Origin: Streptomyces sp. CB01580
GTDB taxonomy: Bacteria; Actinomycetota; Actinomycetes; Streptomycetales; Streptomycetaceae
Length of the DNA stretch: 64,000 nucleotides
Assembly: GCF_001905795.1 (NCBI RefSeq)
Contig: NZ_LIXJ01000003.1
Location: forward strand, 62,001-126,000
Direction: 5' to 3'
The position numbers and the translations under genes are program-made. Position 1 is the first letter of the stretch, and every line of letters begins with the position of its first letter. Below are positions 36,234 through 45,041 of the stretch, piece by piece. The notes under the pieces were generated by a model. It saw nothing but the letters and a program-made list of their open reading frames with translations. It did not search any database and was not told the origin of the DNA.

Positions 36234-36851
36234 TCAGGATCCGTTCCCGTGCTCCGGTGCCGTCAGGTCGATCAGCCGGCACACCGTCTCGATGTCGATC
36301 TTGACCTGGGCGATCGACGCCCGCCCCGACAGCCATGTGATCAGCGCCGAGTGCCAGGTGTGCTCGATGACCCGGACCGCGGACAGCTGCTCCGGCGTCG
36401 GGTCCTCCAGACCCATCGCGTCCAGGATGATCGCCGTCGTGATCCGCGAGACCGTGTCCACCTCCGGGCTGACACTGCGGTCCGCGAAGGTCAGCGCCCG
36501 CACCATCGCGTCCGCCAGGTGGGGTTCGCGCTGGAGGGCGCGGAACGCCCGCATCAGGGTGTCGGCCACCCGCTGCGCCGGATCGTCCCCGGATGGCGGG
36601 CGCTTGTGCAGCGTCGTGTGCATCTGCTGGAGCTGGTCCTGCATGGTGGCGACCAGCAGATGGATCTTGGAGGGGAAGTAGCGGTACAGCGTGCCGAGGG
36701 CGACCCCGGCGGCCTCCGCGACCTCGCGCATCTGCACCGCCTCGAACCCGCCCCGGACGGCGAGCCGGGCGCCGGCGTGCAGGATGCGGCGGCGGCGGGC
36801 CTCCTGGCGCTCGGTCAGGGGCGGCGATGCCGGTCTGGCTTCCGCTGTCAT
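36234..36851 (-). CDS. kstR: KstR-like TetR repressor of steroid catabolism
   Basis: 205 residues. The N-terminal helix-turn-helix reads Gly-Phe-Glu-Ala-Val-Gln-Met-Arg-Glu-Val-Ala, then Val-Ala-Leu-Gly-Thr-Leu-Tyr-Arg-Tyr-Phe-Pro-Ser-Lys-Ile-His-Leu-Leu-Val. This is very close to mycobacterial KstR as I recall it, more so than to generic TetR proteins. The ligand domain keeps Phe-Ala-Asp-Arg-Ser and Ser-Glu-Val-Asp. KstR is released from DNA by steroid-CoA or 3-oxo-4-cholestenoyl-CoA type ligands. I chose ATG 36851 behind GGGGGA; the frame is open to 36920. A perfect KstR-type motif lies at 37076-37089, suggesting autoregulation. Confidence 0.8.
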   Translation of the reverse strand: MTAEARPASPPLTERQEARRRRILHAGARLAVRGGFEAVQMREVAEAAGVALGTLYRYFPSKIHLLVATMQDQLQQMHTTLHKRPPSGDDPAQRVADTLMRAFRALQREPHLADAMVRALTFADRSVSPEVDTVSRITTAIILDAMGLEDPTPEQLSAVRVIEHTWHSALITWLSGRASIAQVKIDIETVCRLIDLTAPEHGNGS

Positions 36852-37075
36852 GTGTCCCCCATCCATGGCTTTCGTCCAGGGCCGGAAGGAGGTGCTCCGT
36901 CTCCCGGCGGCGCACAGCATGCTAAGGGCTGGGACCCCTCAGGCCCTGCCTCCGGTCGAACGACGGCAGTCCGAAGACGGGCCCCGGAGTGCCGGTCGTG
37001 GCGCGAATCACCCGGTCCGGCCGTTGCCCCGACGCTACCTGCCGGTAGATTCGTAGCTCATTGAACGATCCAGTC

Positions 37076-37089
37076 TGAAACTTGTTCTA
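37076..37089. promoter_or_regulatory. KstR operator between kstR and the glycosyltransferase gene
   Basis: TGAAACTTGTTCTA fits TnnAACnnGTTnnA at all eight fixed positions. It lies between the divergent kstR-like gene and the glycosyltransferase gene, 54 bases before the latter. Confidence 0.75.
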
Positions 37090-37143
37090 GATTAGCGCGA
37101 GCGGTTACGCTCCGGCGAAAGCGCAGTCAGAAGGGGGCCGAGT

Positions 37144-38478
37144 GTGACCGCCGAGGCCATAGAGACCGGCCCCCGCGCGAGCGGCGACCCGTCGGGCAGC
37201 GCCGACGAACGCCCGTTGCGCATCGCACTCCTCACCTACAAGGGCAATCCTTTCTGCGGCGGCCAGGGCGTCTACGTACGCCACCTCAGCCGTGAACTCG
37301 CCCGCCTCGGCCACAGTGTCGAGGTGATCGGCGCCCAGCCGTACCCCGTGCTCGACGAGGGCGTGCCGCTCACCGAGCTGCCGAGCCTGGACCTCTACCG
37401 CCAGCCCGACCCGTTCCGCACTCCGAAGCGCGACGAGTACCGGGACTGGATCGACGCGGCCGAGGTCGCCACCATGTGGACCGGCGGCTTCCCGGAGCCG
37501 CTCACCTTCAGCCTGCGCGCCCGGCGTCATCTCGCCGAGCGGAACGGCGAGTTCGACGTCATCCACGACAACCAGACCCTGGGATACGGCCTGTTGGCGG
37601 ATCTCGGCGCCCCGCTCGTCACGACGATCCATCACCCCATAACGGTCGACCGCCAGTTGGAGCTCGACGCCGCAGAGAGCCGTCGTCGGCGTGCCTCCGT
37701 ACGCCGCTGGTACGGCTTCACCCGCATGCAGAAGCGGGTCGCGCGCCGACTGCCCTCCGTGCTCACCGTCTCCGGCTCCTCCAAGCAGGAGATCGTCGAC
37801 CACCTCGGGGTGCGCGAGGACCGCATCCACGTCGTCCACATCGGCGCGGACACCGACCTGTGGTCGCCCGACCCGTCCGTCGCGGAGGTCCCCGGCCGGA
37901 TCGTCACCACCTCCAGCGCCGACGTCCCGCTGAAGGGCCTCGTCCACCTCGTCGAGGCGCTCGCCAAGATCCGTACCGGGAACGCGCGGGCGCACCTCGT
38001 GGTCGTCGGCAGACGGGCCGAGGACGGGCCGGTCGCGCAGGCCATCGAACGGCACGGGCTCCAGGACGCCGTCGAGTTCGTCAAGGGCGTCAGCGACGCC
38101 GAACTCGTCGACCTGGTGCGCGGCGCCCAGATAGCGTGCGTGCCCTCGCTGTACGAAGGCTTCTCGCTGCCGGCCGCCGAGGCCATGGCCACCGGCACGC
38201 CCCTCGTCGCCACCACCGGCGGCGCGATCCCCGAGGTCGCCGGGCCGGACGGCGAGACCTGTCTGGCCGTCCCGCCGGCCGACGCGGGGGCACTGGCCGA
38301 CGCGCTCGCCCGGCTGCTCGACGACCCGGAACTGCGGGCCCGGCTCGGCGCGGCGGGCCGCGCCCGGGTGCTGTCCCGGTTCACGTGGAAGCAGGCCGCC
38401 ATCGGCACCGCCGCCCGCTACCGCGAGGCGATCGCGGCGGCCCGTGCCGGTACCGCGCGCGCCGGCGGCCGTCGTTGA
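37144..38478 (+). CDS. GT4-family glycosyltransferase
   Basis: 444 residues with the GT-B fold signs of family 4. An N-terminal Gly-Gly-Gln-Gly-Val-Tyr-Val loop binds the donor phosphate. A C-terminal Glu-Gly-Phe-Ser-Leu-Pro-Ala-Ala-Glu-Ala-Met-Ala motif is near residue 338, with the catalytic-type Glu pair. No membrane segment is seen, so it probably works at the inner face of the membrane or in the cytoplasm. It heads a three-gene set with a methyltransferase and a terpenoid-cyclase-fold protein. The operator at 37076 may link it to steroid sensing. Acceptor unknown. Confidence 0.8.
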   Translation: MTAEAIETGPRASGDPSGSADERPLRIALLTYKGNPFCGGQGVYVRHLSRELARLGHSVEVIGAQPYPVLDEGVPLTELPSLDLYRQPDPFRTPKRDEYRDWIDAAEVATMWTGGFPEPLTFSLRARRHLAERNGEFDVIHDNQTLGYGLLADLGAPLVTTIHHPITVDRQLELDAAESRRRRASVRRWYGFTRMQKRVARRLPSVLTVSGSSKQEIVDHLGVREDRIHVVHIGADTDLWSPDPSVAEVPGRIVTTSSADVPLKGLVHLVEALAKIRTGNARAHLVVVGRRAEDGPVAQAIERHGLQDAVEFVKGVSDAELVDLVRGAQIACVPSLYEGFSLPAAEAMATGTPLVATTGGAIPEVAGPDGETCLAVPPADAGALADALARLLDDPELRARLGAAGRARVLSRFTWKQAAIGTAARYREAIAAARAGTARAGGRR

Positions 38479-38607
38479 CCCCGCTCCCGCGACCGCCCCG
38501 GCGCCCCCGCCCCGTGGCACCGCCCACCGAAATCCCCTCCGATCACCCCTGATCACCCCGATTCCCGATCGCCTCCGACCGTCTCCCGACCGCGAAAGCA
38601 GGCACCC

Positions 38608-39426
38608 GTGCTGACCGTGGACTTCACCCGATTCCCGCTCGCCGCAGGCGACCGGGTGCTCGACCTGGGCTGCGGCGCCGGACGCCATGCCTTCGAGTGC
38701 TACCGGCGCGGCGCCCGGGTCGTGGCCCTCGACCGGAACGGCGAGGAGATCCGCGAGGTCGCGAAGTGGTTCGCCGCGATGAAGGAGGCGGGGGAGGCCC
38801 CCGAGGGCGCCACCGCCACCGCGATGGAGGGCGACGCCCTCAACCTGCCGTTCCCCGACGAGTCGTTCGACGTCGTGATCATCTCCGAGGTCATGGAGCA
38901 CATCCCCGACGACAAGGGCGTGCTCGCCGAGATGGTGCGGGTCCTCAAGCCCGGCGGCCGGATCGCCGTCACCGTTCCGCGCTACGGCCCCGAGAAGGTC
39001 TGCTGGGCGCTCTCCGACGCCTACCACGAGGTCGAGGGCGGCCACATCCGCATCTACAGGGCCGACGAACTGCTCGCCAGGATGCGCGGCGCCGGTCTCA
39101 AGCCGTACGGCACCCACCACGCCCACGCCCTGCACGCGCCGTACTGGTGGCTCAAGTGCGCGTTCGGCGTCGACAACGACAAGGCACTGCCCGTCCGCGC
39201 GTACCACAAGCTGCTGGTCTGGGACATCATGAAGAAGCCCGCCCTCACCCGGATCACCGAGCAGCTGCTCAATCCGGTGGTCGGCAAGAGCTTCGTGGCG
39301 TACGCGACCAAGCCGCACCTGCCCGGGGCCGGGCACGCCGCCGACACCGCCGCCACCGCCGCCACCGCCGCCACCGCCGGTACCGCTCGCGATGCCGCCG
39401 AGGATCTGTCCAGGGCCGAGGCGTGA
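38608..39426 (+). CDS. Class I SAM-dependent methyltransferase
   Basis: 272 residues. The AdoMet motif Val-Leu-Asp-Leu-Gly-Cys-Gly-Ala-Gly-Arg is near residue 18. The acidic residue of motif II (Ala-Leu-Asp-Arg) and the Ser-Phe-Asp-Val-Val motif follow. The C-terminal about 40 residues are an Ala/Thr repeat (Ala-Ala-Thr units, encoded by a GCCGCCACC repeat). Starts with GTG 38608 and overlaps the next gene by four bases. It probably acts on the product of the neighbouring glycosyltransferase. Confidence 0.75.
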   Translation: MLTVDFTRFPLAAGDRVLDLGCGAGRHAFECYRRGARVVALDRNGEEIREVAKWFAAMKEAGEAPEGATATAMEGDALNLPFPDESFDVVIISEVMEHIPDDKGVLAEMVRVLKPGGRIAVTVPRYGPEKVCWALSDAYHEVEGGHIRIYRADELLARMRGAGLKPYGTHHAHALHAPYWWLKCAFGVDNDKALPVRAYHKLLVWDIMKKPALTRITEQLLNPVVGKSFVAYATKPHLPGAGHAADTAATAATAATAGTARDAAEDLSRAEA

Positions 39427-40508
39427 GCACTCCCGAGCGGACCGAACACCTCGTCCTGCCGGGGGTCCTCACCGCCGAGCAGGCCGCCGAGACCGTCTCC
39501 GCCCTGCTCGCCGTGCAGCGCGGGGACGGCGCCCTGCCGTGGTTCCGGGGCCACCACCTCGACCCGTGGGACCACGTCGAGGCCGCCATGGCCCTCGACG
39601 CCGCGGGCGAACACGCCGCCGCGGAACGCGCGTACACCTGGCTGGCCCGGCACCAGAACGGTGACGGCTCCTGGTACGCCGCCTACCACGACGGCGACCC
39701 GGAGCAGCCGACCGACCGCGGCCTGGAGACCAACTTCTGCGCCTACGTGGCCGTCGGTGTCTGGCATCACTACCTGGCCACCGGCGACGACGCGTTCGTC
39801 GACCGGATGTGGCCGACCGTCCACGCCGCCGTCGAGTTCGTGCTGGGTCTCCAGCGGCCCGGCGGCCAGATCGGCTGGAAGCGCGAGGCCGACGGAACCC
39901 CTGTCCACGACGCGCTGCTGACCGGCTGCTCCTCCATCCACCAGGCACTGCGCTGCGCGCTGGCCATCGCCGAACGGCGCGAGGAGCCGCAGCCCGACTG
40001 GGAGTTGGCGGCCGGGGCCCTCGGTCATGCGATCCGGGAGCACCCCGAGCGCTTCCTGGACAAGAGCCGCTACTCGATGGACTGGTACTACCCGGTCCTC
40101 GGCGGCGCGGTAACCGGAGCGGCGGCCGGGAAACGGATCGACGAGGGCTGGGACCGCTTCGTCGTTCCCGGTCTCGGGGTGCGCTGCGTGCTGCCCAACC
40201 CGTGGGTGACCGGGGGCGAGAGCTGTGAACTCGCCCTGGCGCTCTGGGTGATGGGCGAATCCGACCGGGCGCTGGAAATCCTCCAGTCCATCGGGCACCT
40301 GCGCGCGGACGGCGGCCTGTACTGGACGGGGTACGTCTTCGAGGGCAACCGGGACTTCTGGCCCCAGGAACTCACCACCTGGACCGCCGGTTCGCTGCTG
40401 CTCGCGGTCGCCGCGCTCGGCGGCGACGAGGCCACCACCGCCGTGTTCGGCGGCGAACGCCTGCCGCACGGACTGGAACCGGACTGCTGCCGGGAGCCTT
40501 CGAAGTAG
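39423..40508 (+). CDS. Terpenoid-cyclase-fold (prenyltransferase-like) protein
   Basis: 361 residues. It looks helical, with repeated Trp/Gly/Asp-rich turns (Gln-Asn-Gly-Asp-Gly-Ser-Trp-Tyr-Ala, Gln-Ile-Gly-Trp-Lys-Arg). Related genes are called prenyltransferases, but no Asp-rich prenyl-diphosphate motif is visible. It could instead be a glycan-trimming or binding alpha/alpha barrel, as in glycoside hydrolases of the same fold. No signal peptide. The GTG at 39423 overlaps the methyltransferase stop. Confidence 0.65.
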   Translation: MSTPERTEHLVLPGVLTAEQAAETVSALLAVQRGDGALPWFRGHHLDPWDHVEAAMALDAAGEHAAAERAYTWLARHQNGDGSWYAAYHDGDPEQPTDRGLETNFCAYVAVGVWHHYLATGDDAFVDRMWPTVHAAVEFVLGLQRPGGQIGWKREADGTPVHDALLTGCSSIHQALRCALAIAERREEPQPDWELAAGALGHAIREHPERFLDKSRYSMDWYYPVLGGAVTGAAAGKRIDEGWDRFVVPGLGVRCVLPNPWVTGGESCELALALWVMGESDRALEILQSIGHLRADGGLYWTGYVFEGNRDFWPQELTTWTAGSLLLAVAALGGDEATTAVFGGERLPHGLEPDCCREPSK

Positions 40509-40565
40509 CTCCGGGCTCCGGGTGGCGTAGCGCCCGGGGCCGGGTGAGCCTGAGGAGGAGTGTCC

Positions 40566-41192
40566 ATGGCGCGCTCACCGTGGCGACCGTCGCCACGGAC
40601 CGGGCCAGGGAGGTCCGCCGTGCCCAGTTCCGCCGTGACCGGTCGCGTACCGGCGCACCGTCTGCTCCTGTCACTGCTGTTGTCCTGCACCGTACTGGTG
40701 GGGATCGCCGGCTGCGGCGGCGACGGCGGCGGCGCCAGGAGCGTGAGCGGCTCCGTGTCCCCGGGCGACACCCCGTCGGCACAGAAGCAGAAGCTCGCCA
40801 GGACGAGGTTCGTCGCCAACGCGGGGCTCGCCGCCGGAGCGACGTACCAGTGGATCGTGAAGCCCTACCGCGCGGGCAAGTTCAGGAAGGGCGCGGACGG
40901 GCGCAGGCTCACCCTGGTCAAGGCCGGGCTGGCGGGCGGGTTCGCGTACAGCCGGCTGAAGGCCGCCGTGGCCGACGCCAAGGGCGACCCGCTGCTGTCG
41001 AAGGCGGTGGCACCGCTTACGACGGGCATCGAGTCGCTCAAGGGACTGGGTGAGAAGCTCCGCAGGGGCCAGGCGGGCGAGGGCGACGTCGGTGCCTTCG
41101 AGGACGTCATCGACAACGTCAGGGGCGCGGGACGCAGCGCCGGGGCCGTGGTCGAGGACAAGGTGCCGAGCGCATCCCAACTCGGACGATAA
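40566..41192 (+). CDS. Putative lipoprotein, unknown
   Basis: 208 residues. A basic N-region is followed by a hydrophobic stretch and lipobox Val-Gly-Ile-Ala-Gly-Cys near residue 50. Then comes a Gly/Ser-rich spacer and a helical Lys/Ala-rich domain. The ATG at 40566 has AGGAGG seven bases upstream. No catalytic motif is seen. It should be anchored outside the membrane. Confidence 0.65.
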   Translation: MARSPWRPSPRTGPGRSAVPSSAVTGRVPAHRLLLSLLLSCTVLVGIAGCGGDGGGARSVSGSVSPGDTPSAQKQKLARTRFVANAGLAAGATYQWIVKPYRAGKFRKGADGRRLTLVKAGLAGGFAYSRLKAAVADAKGDPLLSKAVAPLTTGIESLKGLGEKLRRGQAGEGDVGAFEDVIDNVRGAGRSAGAVVEDKVPSASQLGR

Positions 41193-41231
41193 TGCCCCTG
41201 GTTGGCGCGAACCATTCGTTAGGGTCGGGGC

Positions 41232-42011
41232 ATGGGATCACTTTCGCACGACCTCTACTGTGACGAGATCATCAGCCGCACCGACGCGCTGAGGTCCGTG
41301 CTTCGCGCCGCGGACCTCTCCGCGACCGTGCCGACCTGCCCCGACTGGAACCTGCGCGACCTCGCCGTGCACGTGGGCGGAGCCCATCGCTGGGTCGGTG
41401 AGATCGTACGCACCCGGGCCACCGAGGCGCTCCCGCCGGAACGCGTGCCGGGGTCCTCGCCCGAGGGCGACGACCCCGCCGCCCTCGACGCCTGGCTGGC
41501 GGAGGGCGCGGCGAAGACCGTCGAGGCGCTGCGGGCGGCCGGACCGGGCCAGGAGGTGTGGTCCTGGGCGTGGGAGCCGAGCACGGGCTTCTGGGCGCGC
41601 CGCATGGCGCACGAGACCATCGTCCACCAGGCCGACGCGGCGCTCGCCGCAGGGGCCGACTACGCGGTGGCCCCCGAACTCGCCGCCGACACGATCGACG
41701 AATGGCTGGAGATCATCACCTTCGTACGTTCCACGGGATACAAGAAGGAAGCCCTGGAACTGACCGGTCCCGGGCGTTCGATCCATCTGCACGCCACGGA
41801 CGCCCCGGACGCCGAGTGGCTGATCGAGCTCGGTGAGGACGGCTTCGCCTGGCGGCGCGCCCACGAGAAGGCGACCGTCTCGCTGCGCGGCCCGCTCACC
41901 GACGTGATGCTGGTCTTCAACCGACGCCTCCCGGCCGACAGCGACCGGGTCGAGGTGCTGGGGGACGCCGAGCTGCTGGACTTCTGGCTGGAGCGCACGA
42001 CGTTCGGCTGA
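41232..42011 (+). CDS. Maleylpyruvate-isomerase-family mycothiol-dependent protein
   Basis: 259 residues. The N-terminal about 150 form a DinB/MDMPI-like bundle (Thr-Cys-Pro-Asp-Trp-Asn-Leu-Arg-Asp-Leu-Ala-Val-His-Val, later His-Glu-Thr-Ile-Val-His-Gln-Ala-Asp). Its His residues suit metal binding. The C-terminal about 90 residues form the small domain of the family. Members use mycothiol in isomerase or transferase reactions; the substrate here is unknown. Confidence 0.8.
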   Translation: MGSLSHDLYCDEIISRTDALRSVLRAADLSATVPTCPDWNLRDLAVHVGGAHRWVGEIVRTRATEALPPERVPGSSPEGDDPAALDAWLAEGAAKTVEALRAAGPGQEVWSWAWEPSTGFWARRMAHETIVHQADAALAAGADYAVAPELAADTIDEWLEIITFVRSTGYKKEALELTGPGRSIHLHATDAPDAEWLIELGEDGFAWRRAHEKATVSLRGPLTDVMLVFNRRLPADSDRVEVLGDAELLDFWLERTTFG

Positions 42012-42115
42012 GCCCCGACACACGGGACCGGCCCCGGGGCCCGGCGGGCCGATGCTGCGTCGGTCCACGGGGGCGGACGCGGCCCCGGGCACGGGTCCGG
42101 GACACGGGCACGGGG

Positions 42116-42153
42116 GCACGGCCCCGTCCGCTGCGGTGCGGGCGGGGCCGTGC
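42116..42153. terminator. Hairpin terminator
   Basis: A 16-bp stem, 42116-42131 with 42138-42153, with one mismatched pair and a 6-base loop. It stands between the isomerase-family gene and the PHP gene. Confidence 0.7.
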
Positions 42154-42237
42154 TGGGCCAAGCTGGAAGGGACAGCCCGCGGTGCCGGGTGCCGCGGCGC
42201 CCGGAGCATCGTGCCCGGCGGCCCTGTGGAGGTGCCG

Positions 42238-43326
42238 ATGGAGCCCGTCCGCGCCCTGAAACGGATCGCCTTCCTGCTCGAACGCGGCGGCGCCGACACC
42301 TACCGCGTACAGGCGTTCCGCACGGCCGCCGCGGTGGTGGCCGGCATGGCGGACGGGGAGGCGGCACGGCGTGCCGAGGACGGCTCGCTGGTGTCGGTCA
42401 GGGGCATCGGGCCGAGGACCGCCGAAGTGATCCGCGAGGCGCTGGCCGGGAACGTGCCCGGCTACCTGGCGCGGCTGGAGGAGTCGGCCGCCGCCGGGCC
42501 GCGCCCCGAGGGCGGCACCGATCTGCTGGCCCTCCAGCGCGGCGACTGCCATCTGCACTCCGACTGGTCGGACGGCGGCAGCCCCATCGAGGAGATGGGC
42601 CGCACGGCCGCGGAACTGGGGCACGAGTGGGCGGTCCTCACCGACCACTCGCCCGGGCTGACCGTCGCGAACGGGCTCTCCCCGCAGCGGCTGCGCGGAC
42701 AGCTGGACGAGATCGCCGAGCTGAACACCCGGTGGGCGCCGTTCCGGCTGCTCACCGGCATCGAGTGCGACATCCTCCCCGACGGCTCCCTCGACCAGGA
42801 CGACGAACTGCTGGAGCGACTGGACGTCGTGGTGGTCTCCGCGCACTCCCAGCTGCGGATGGACGCCGCGCCGATGACCAGGCGCCTGATCGCCGCCGTC
42901 CGCCACCCGCACGCGAACGTCCTCGGCCACTGCACCGGCCGCCTGCTCACCGGCCGCGGCCGTCCGGAGTCGCGGTTCGATGCGGACCGGGTCTTCGCCG
43001 CGTGCGCGGAGGCGGGAACGGCCGTGGAGATCAACAGCAGGCCCGAGCGGCTCGACCCGCCGCGCCGCCTGCTGCGCCGCGCCGTCGACGCCGGTGTCCT
43101 GTTCGCCGTCGACACCGACGCGCACGCGCCCGGCCAGCTGGACTGGCAGATCCACGGCTGCGCCCGCGCCGAGGAGTGCGGTGTCCCGGCGGAACGCGTC
43201 GTCACCACATGGCCGGTCGGGGAACTGCTGGCCTGGTCGCGCGACGGCACCCTGCCGGAGGGCATCGGCGCAGGGGGCGACGGGACGGGCGGCGCGGTCC
43301 GCGCGGCGCCGGGACAGGGACGGTGA
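42238..43326 (+). CDS. PHP-domain hydrolase with N-terminal helix-hairpin-helix region
   Basis: 362 residues. The first about 85 resemble the helix-hairpin-helix part of X-family polymerases (Val-Arg-Gly-Ile-Gly-Pro-Arg-Thr-Ala). The PHP domain follows with its metal ligands: Asp-Cys-His-Leu-His-Ser-Asp, Thr-Asp-His-Ser, Gly-Ile-Glu-Cys-Asp, Ser-Ala-His-Ser, His-Cys-Thr-Gly and Asp-Thr-Asp-Ala-His. This is the C-terminal PolX-like architecture without the polymerase palm. A phosphoesterase role, possibly in DNA repair, is likely. ATG 42238 has GGAGG six bases upstream. Confidence 0.8.
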   Translation: MEPVRALKRIAFLLERGGADTYRVQAFRTAAAVVAGMADGEAARRAEDGSLVSVRGIGPRTAEVIREALAGNVPGYLARLEESAAAGPRPEGGTDLLALQRGDCHLHSDWSDGGSPIEEMGRTAAELGHEWAVLTDHSPGLTVANGLSPQRLRGQLDEIAELNTRWAPFRLLTGIECDILPDGSLDQDDELLERLDVVVVSAHSQLRMDAAPMTRRLIAAVRHPHANVLGHCTGRLLTGRGRPESRFDADRVFAACAEAGTAVEINSRPERLDPPRRLLRRAVDAGVLFAVDTDAHAPGQLDWQIHGCARAEECGVPAERVVTTWPVGELLAWSRDGTLPEGIGAGGDGTGGAVRAAPGQGR

Positions 43327-43330
43327 AGCC

Positions 43331-44023
43331 ATGACAGGCACGAGCGTGCGGGGCATCGACCACATCGGGGTCACGGTCCCCGACCTGGAGACCGCCACCC
43401 TCTTCCTGGCCAGGGCGTTCGGAGCCGTGGTGCGGTACGACACCCTGCGCCGCCACGAGGGACCACGGGGCGGGCCGGACGTCGAGCGGTGGCTCGGTGT
43501 CCCGGCGGGCACACAGCAACTGGCGGTCAGGATGCTGGCCCTCCCCGGCGAGGGCCCGGGCATCGAGCTGTTCGAGTTCCAGGGCCCGCGCCGCGAACCC
43601 CCGGTGCGGCCGTGCGACTTCGGCTGGCAGCACGTGGCGCTGTACGCGGACGACCTGGACGCGGCCGTACGGGACTGCGTGGCCGCCGGAGCCGCCCTCC
43701 TCGCCCCGCCCCGGCCGCTGCCCGGCCCGGAGGCGGGGGAGCGCAACCGGTTCGCTTATTTGCGCACCCCCTGGGGGAGCACCCTGGAGCTCGTGACGTA
43801 TCCGGACCCGCAGCCCTGGGAACGCACCACGGCCCGCCCGCGCTCCCGGCCCGCACCGCTCGCACCACCCGCGGGGCCCGTACCGACGGACACTCCCGGT
43901 GCCTGGCCCACGGATCCGGACCGCCCGGGGCCCGCGCCTGCCGCGCGCCGGGTCCCCGTACCGGCCGAGCCCGCCGCCTCCTGGCCCAGGGACCCGGACC
44001 GGCCGCCCGGGACCGTCAGTTGA
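43331..44023 (+). CDS. VOC-family (glyoxalase-like) protein
   Basis: 230 residues. Residues about 1-155 hold the paired beta-alpha-beta-beta-beta modules, with a His-Ile-Gly-Val-Thr-Val-Pro start, an internal Gln-His-Val-Ala-Leu-Tyr, and a metal-type Glu in Leu-Glu-Leu-Val-Thr-Tyr. The last about 75 residues are a disordered Pro/Arg-rich tail. It begins 4 bases after the PHP stop, so the two are probably co-transcribed. The end overlaps the converging oxidoreductase gene by eight bases. Activity (lyase or dioxygenase) cannot be assigned. Confidence 0.75.
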   Translation: MTGTSVRGIDHIGVTVPDLETATLFLARAFGAVVRYDTLRRHEGPRGGPDVERWLGVPAGTQQLAVRMLALPGEGPGIELFEFQGPRREPPVRPCDFGWQHVALYADDLDAAVRDCVAAGAALLAPPRPLPGPEAGERNRFAYLRTPWGSTLELVTYPDPQPWERTTARPRSRPAPLAPPAGPVPTDTPGAWPTDPDRPGPAPAARRVPVPAEPAASWPRDPDRPPGTVS

Positions 44024-45023
44024 GATCCGCGAGCACTCGCAGTGTGTGCGGGTCCGGTGCCGTCACCAGCAGGTCGGTCACCGGCCCCGCACGCCACAGC
44101 TCCAGCCGTTCCGCGATGCGCCCCCGCGGGCCGACCAGCGAGATCTCGTCGGCGAACGCGTCCGGCACGGCCAGCACCGCCTCCTCCCTGCGCCCTTCGA
44201 GAAAGAGCCGCTGGACGTGCCGGGCCTCCTCCTCGAACCCCATCCTCGCCATCAGATCCGCGTGGAAGTTGCGGGCGGCGTGCCCCATCCCGCCGATGTA
44301 GAAGCCGAGCATCGCCTTCACCGGCAACAGTCCCTCGGCGACGTCGTCGCAGACCCGCGCACGGGCCATCGGCGCGATCATGAACCCCTCGGGCAGGTCG
44401 GTGAGCGACGCCTCGTACACCTCGGGACGCAGCGGCGACCAGTACAACGGCAGCCAGCCGTCGGCGATCCGGGTGGTCTGCGCGATGTTCTTCGGCCCCT
44501 CCGCCCCGAGCAGTACGGGGAGCCGGGCACGCAGCGGGTGGGTGATGGACTTCAGCGGCTTGCCCAGACCGGTGCCGTCCGGGCCGCCGTACGGGTGGGA
44601 GTGGAAGCGCCCGTCCAGCACGACGGGAGCCTCCCGGGCGAGGACCTGCCGGATCACGTCGACGTACTCGCGGGTCGCGGTCAACGGGCTGCGGGGGAAC
44701 GGCCGTCCGTACCAGCCCTCCACCACCTGCGGTCCGGACAGCCCCAGTCCCAGCATCGTCCGGCCGCCGGAGAGATGGTCGAGAGTGAGCGCCTGCATGG
44801 CGGTGGCGGTCGGGGTGCGCGCCGCCATCTGCGCGACGGCGGTGCCCAGCCGGATGCGGGAGGTGTGCGCGGCGATCCAGGTCAGGGGGGTGAACGCGTC
44901 GGAACCCCAGGCCTCCGCCGTCCACACCGAGGCGTACCCCAGCCGCTCCGCCTCCCGGGCGAGTTCCAGATGGCCGGGGTCCGGGCCGCGGCCCCAGTAG
45001 CCGAGCGCGAGTCCGAGCCGCAT
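44016..45023 (-). CDS. LLM-class F420-dependent oxidoreductase
   Basis: 335 residues of the luciferase-like fold. The opening Leu-Gly-Leu-Ala-Leu-Gly-Tyr-Trp-Gly, the Thr-Ala-Glu-Ala-Trp-Gly-Ser-Asp-Ala-Phe-Thr-Pro-Leu motif, and Ser-Gly-Pro-Gln-Val-Val-Glu-Gly-Trp-Tyr-Gly match Rv3520c of M. tuberculosis as I recall it. That gene belongs to the cholesterol regulon. It should use reduced F420 on an unknown substrate. I chose ATG 45023 because GGAGG lies 7-8 bases upstream; the ATG at 45038 would swallow that site. A TCTGACG...CATCAGA palindrome lies 19 bases upstream. Confidence 0.8.
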   Translation of the reverse strand: MRLGLALGYWGRGPDPGHLELAREAERLGYASVWTAEAWGSDAFTPLTWIAAHTSRIRLGTAVAQMAARTPTATAMQALTLDHLSGGRTMLGLGLSGPQVVEGWYGRPFPRSPLTATREYVDVIRQVLAREAPVVLDGRFHSHPYGGPDGTGLGKPLKSITHPLRARLPVLLGAEGPKNIAQTTRIADGWLPLYWSPLRPEVYEASLTDLPEGFMIAPMARARVCDDVAEGLLPVKAMLGFYIGGMGHAARNFHADLMARMGFEEEARHVQRLFLEGRREEAVLAVPDAFADEISLVGPRGRIAERLELWRAGPVTDLLVTAPDPHTLRVLADLN

Positions 45024-45041
45024 CCCGTCGCCTCCCATATG

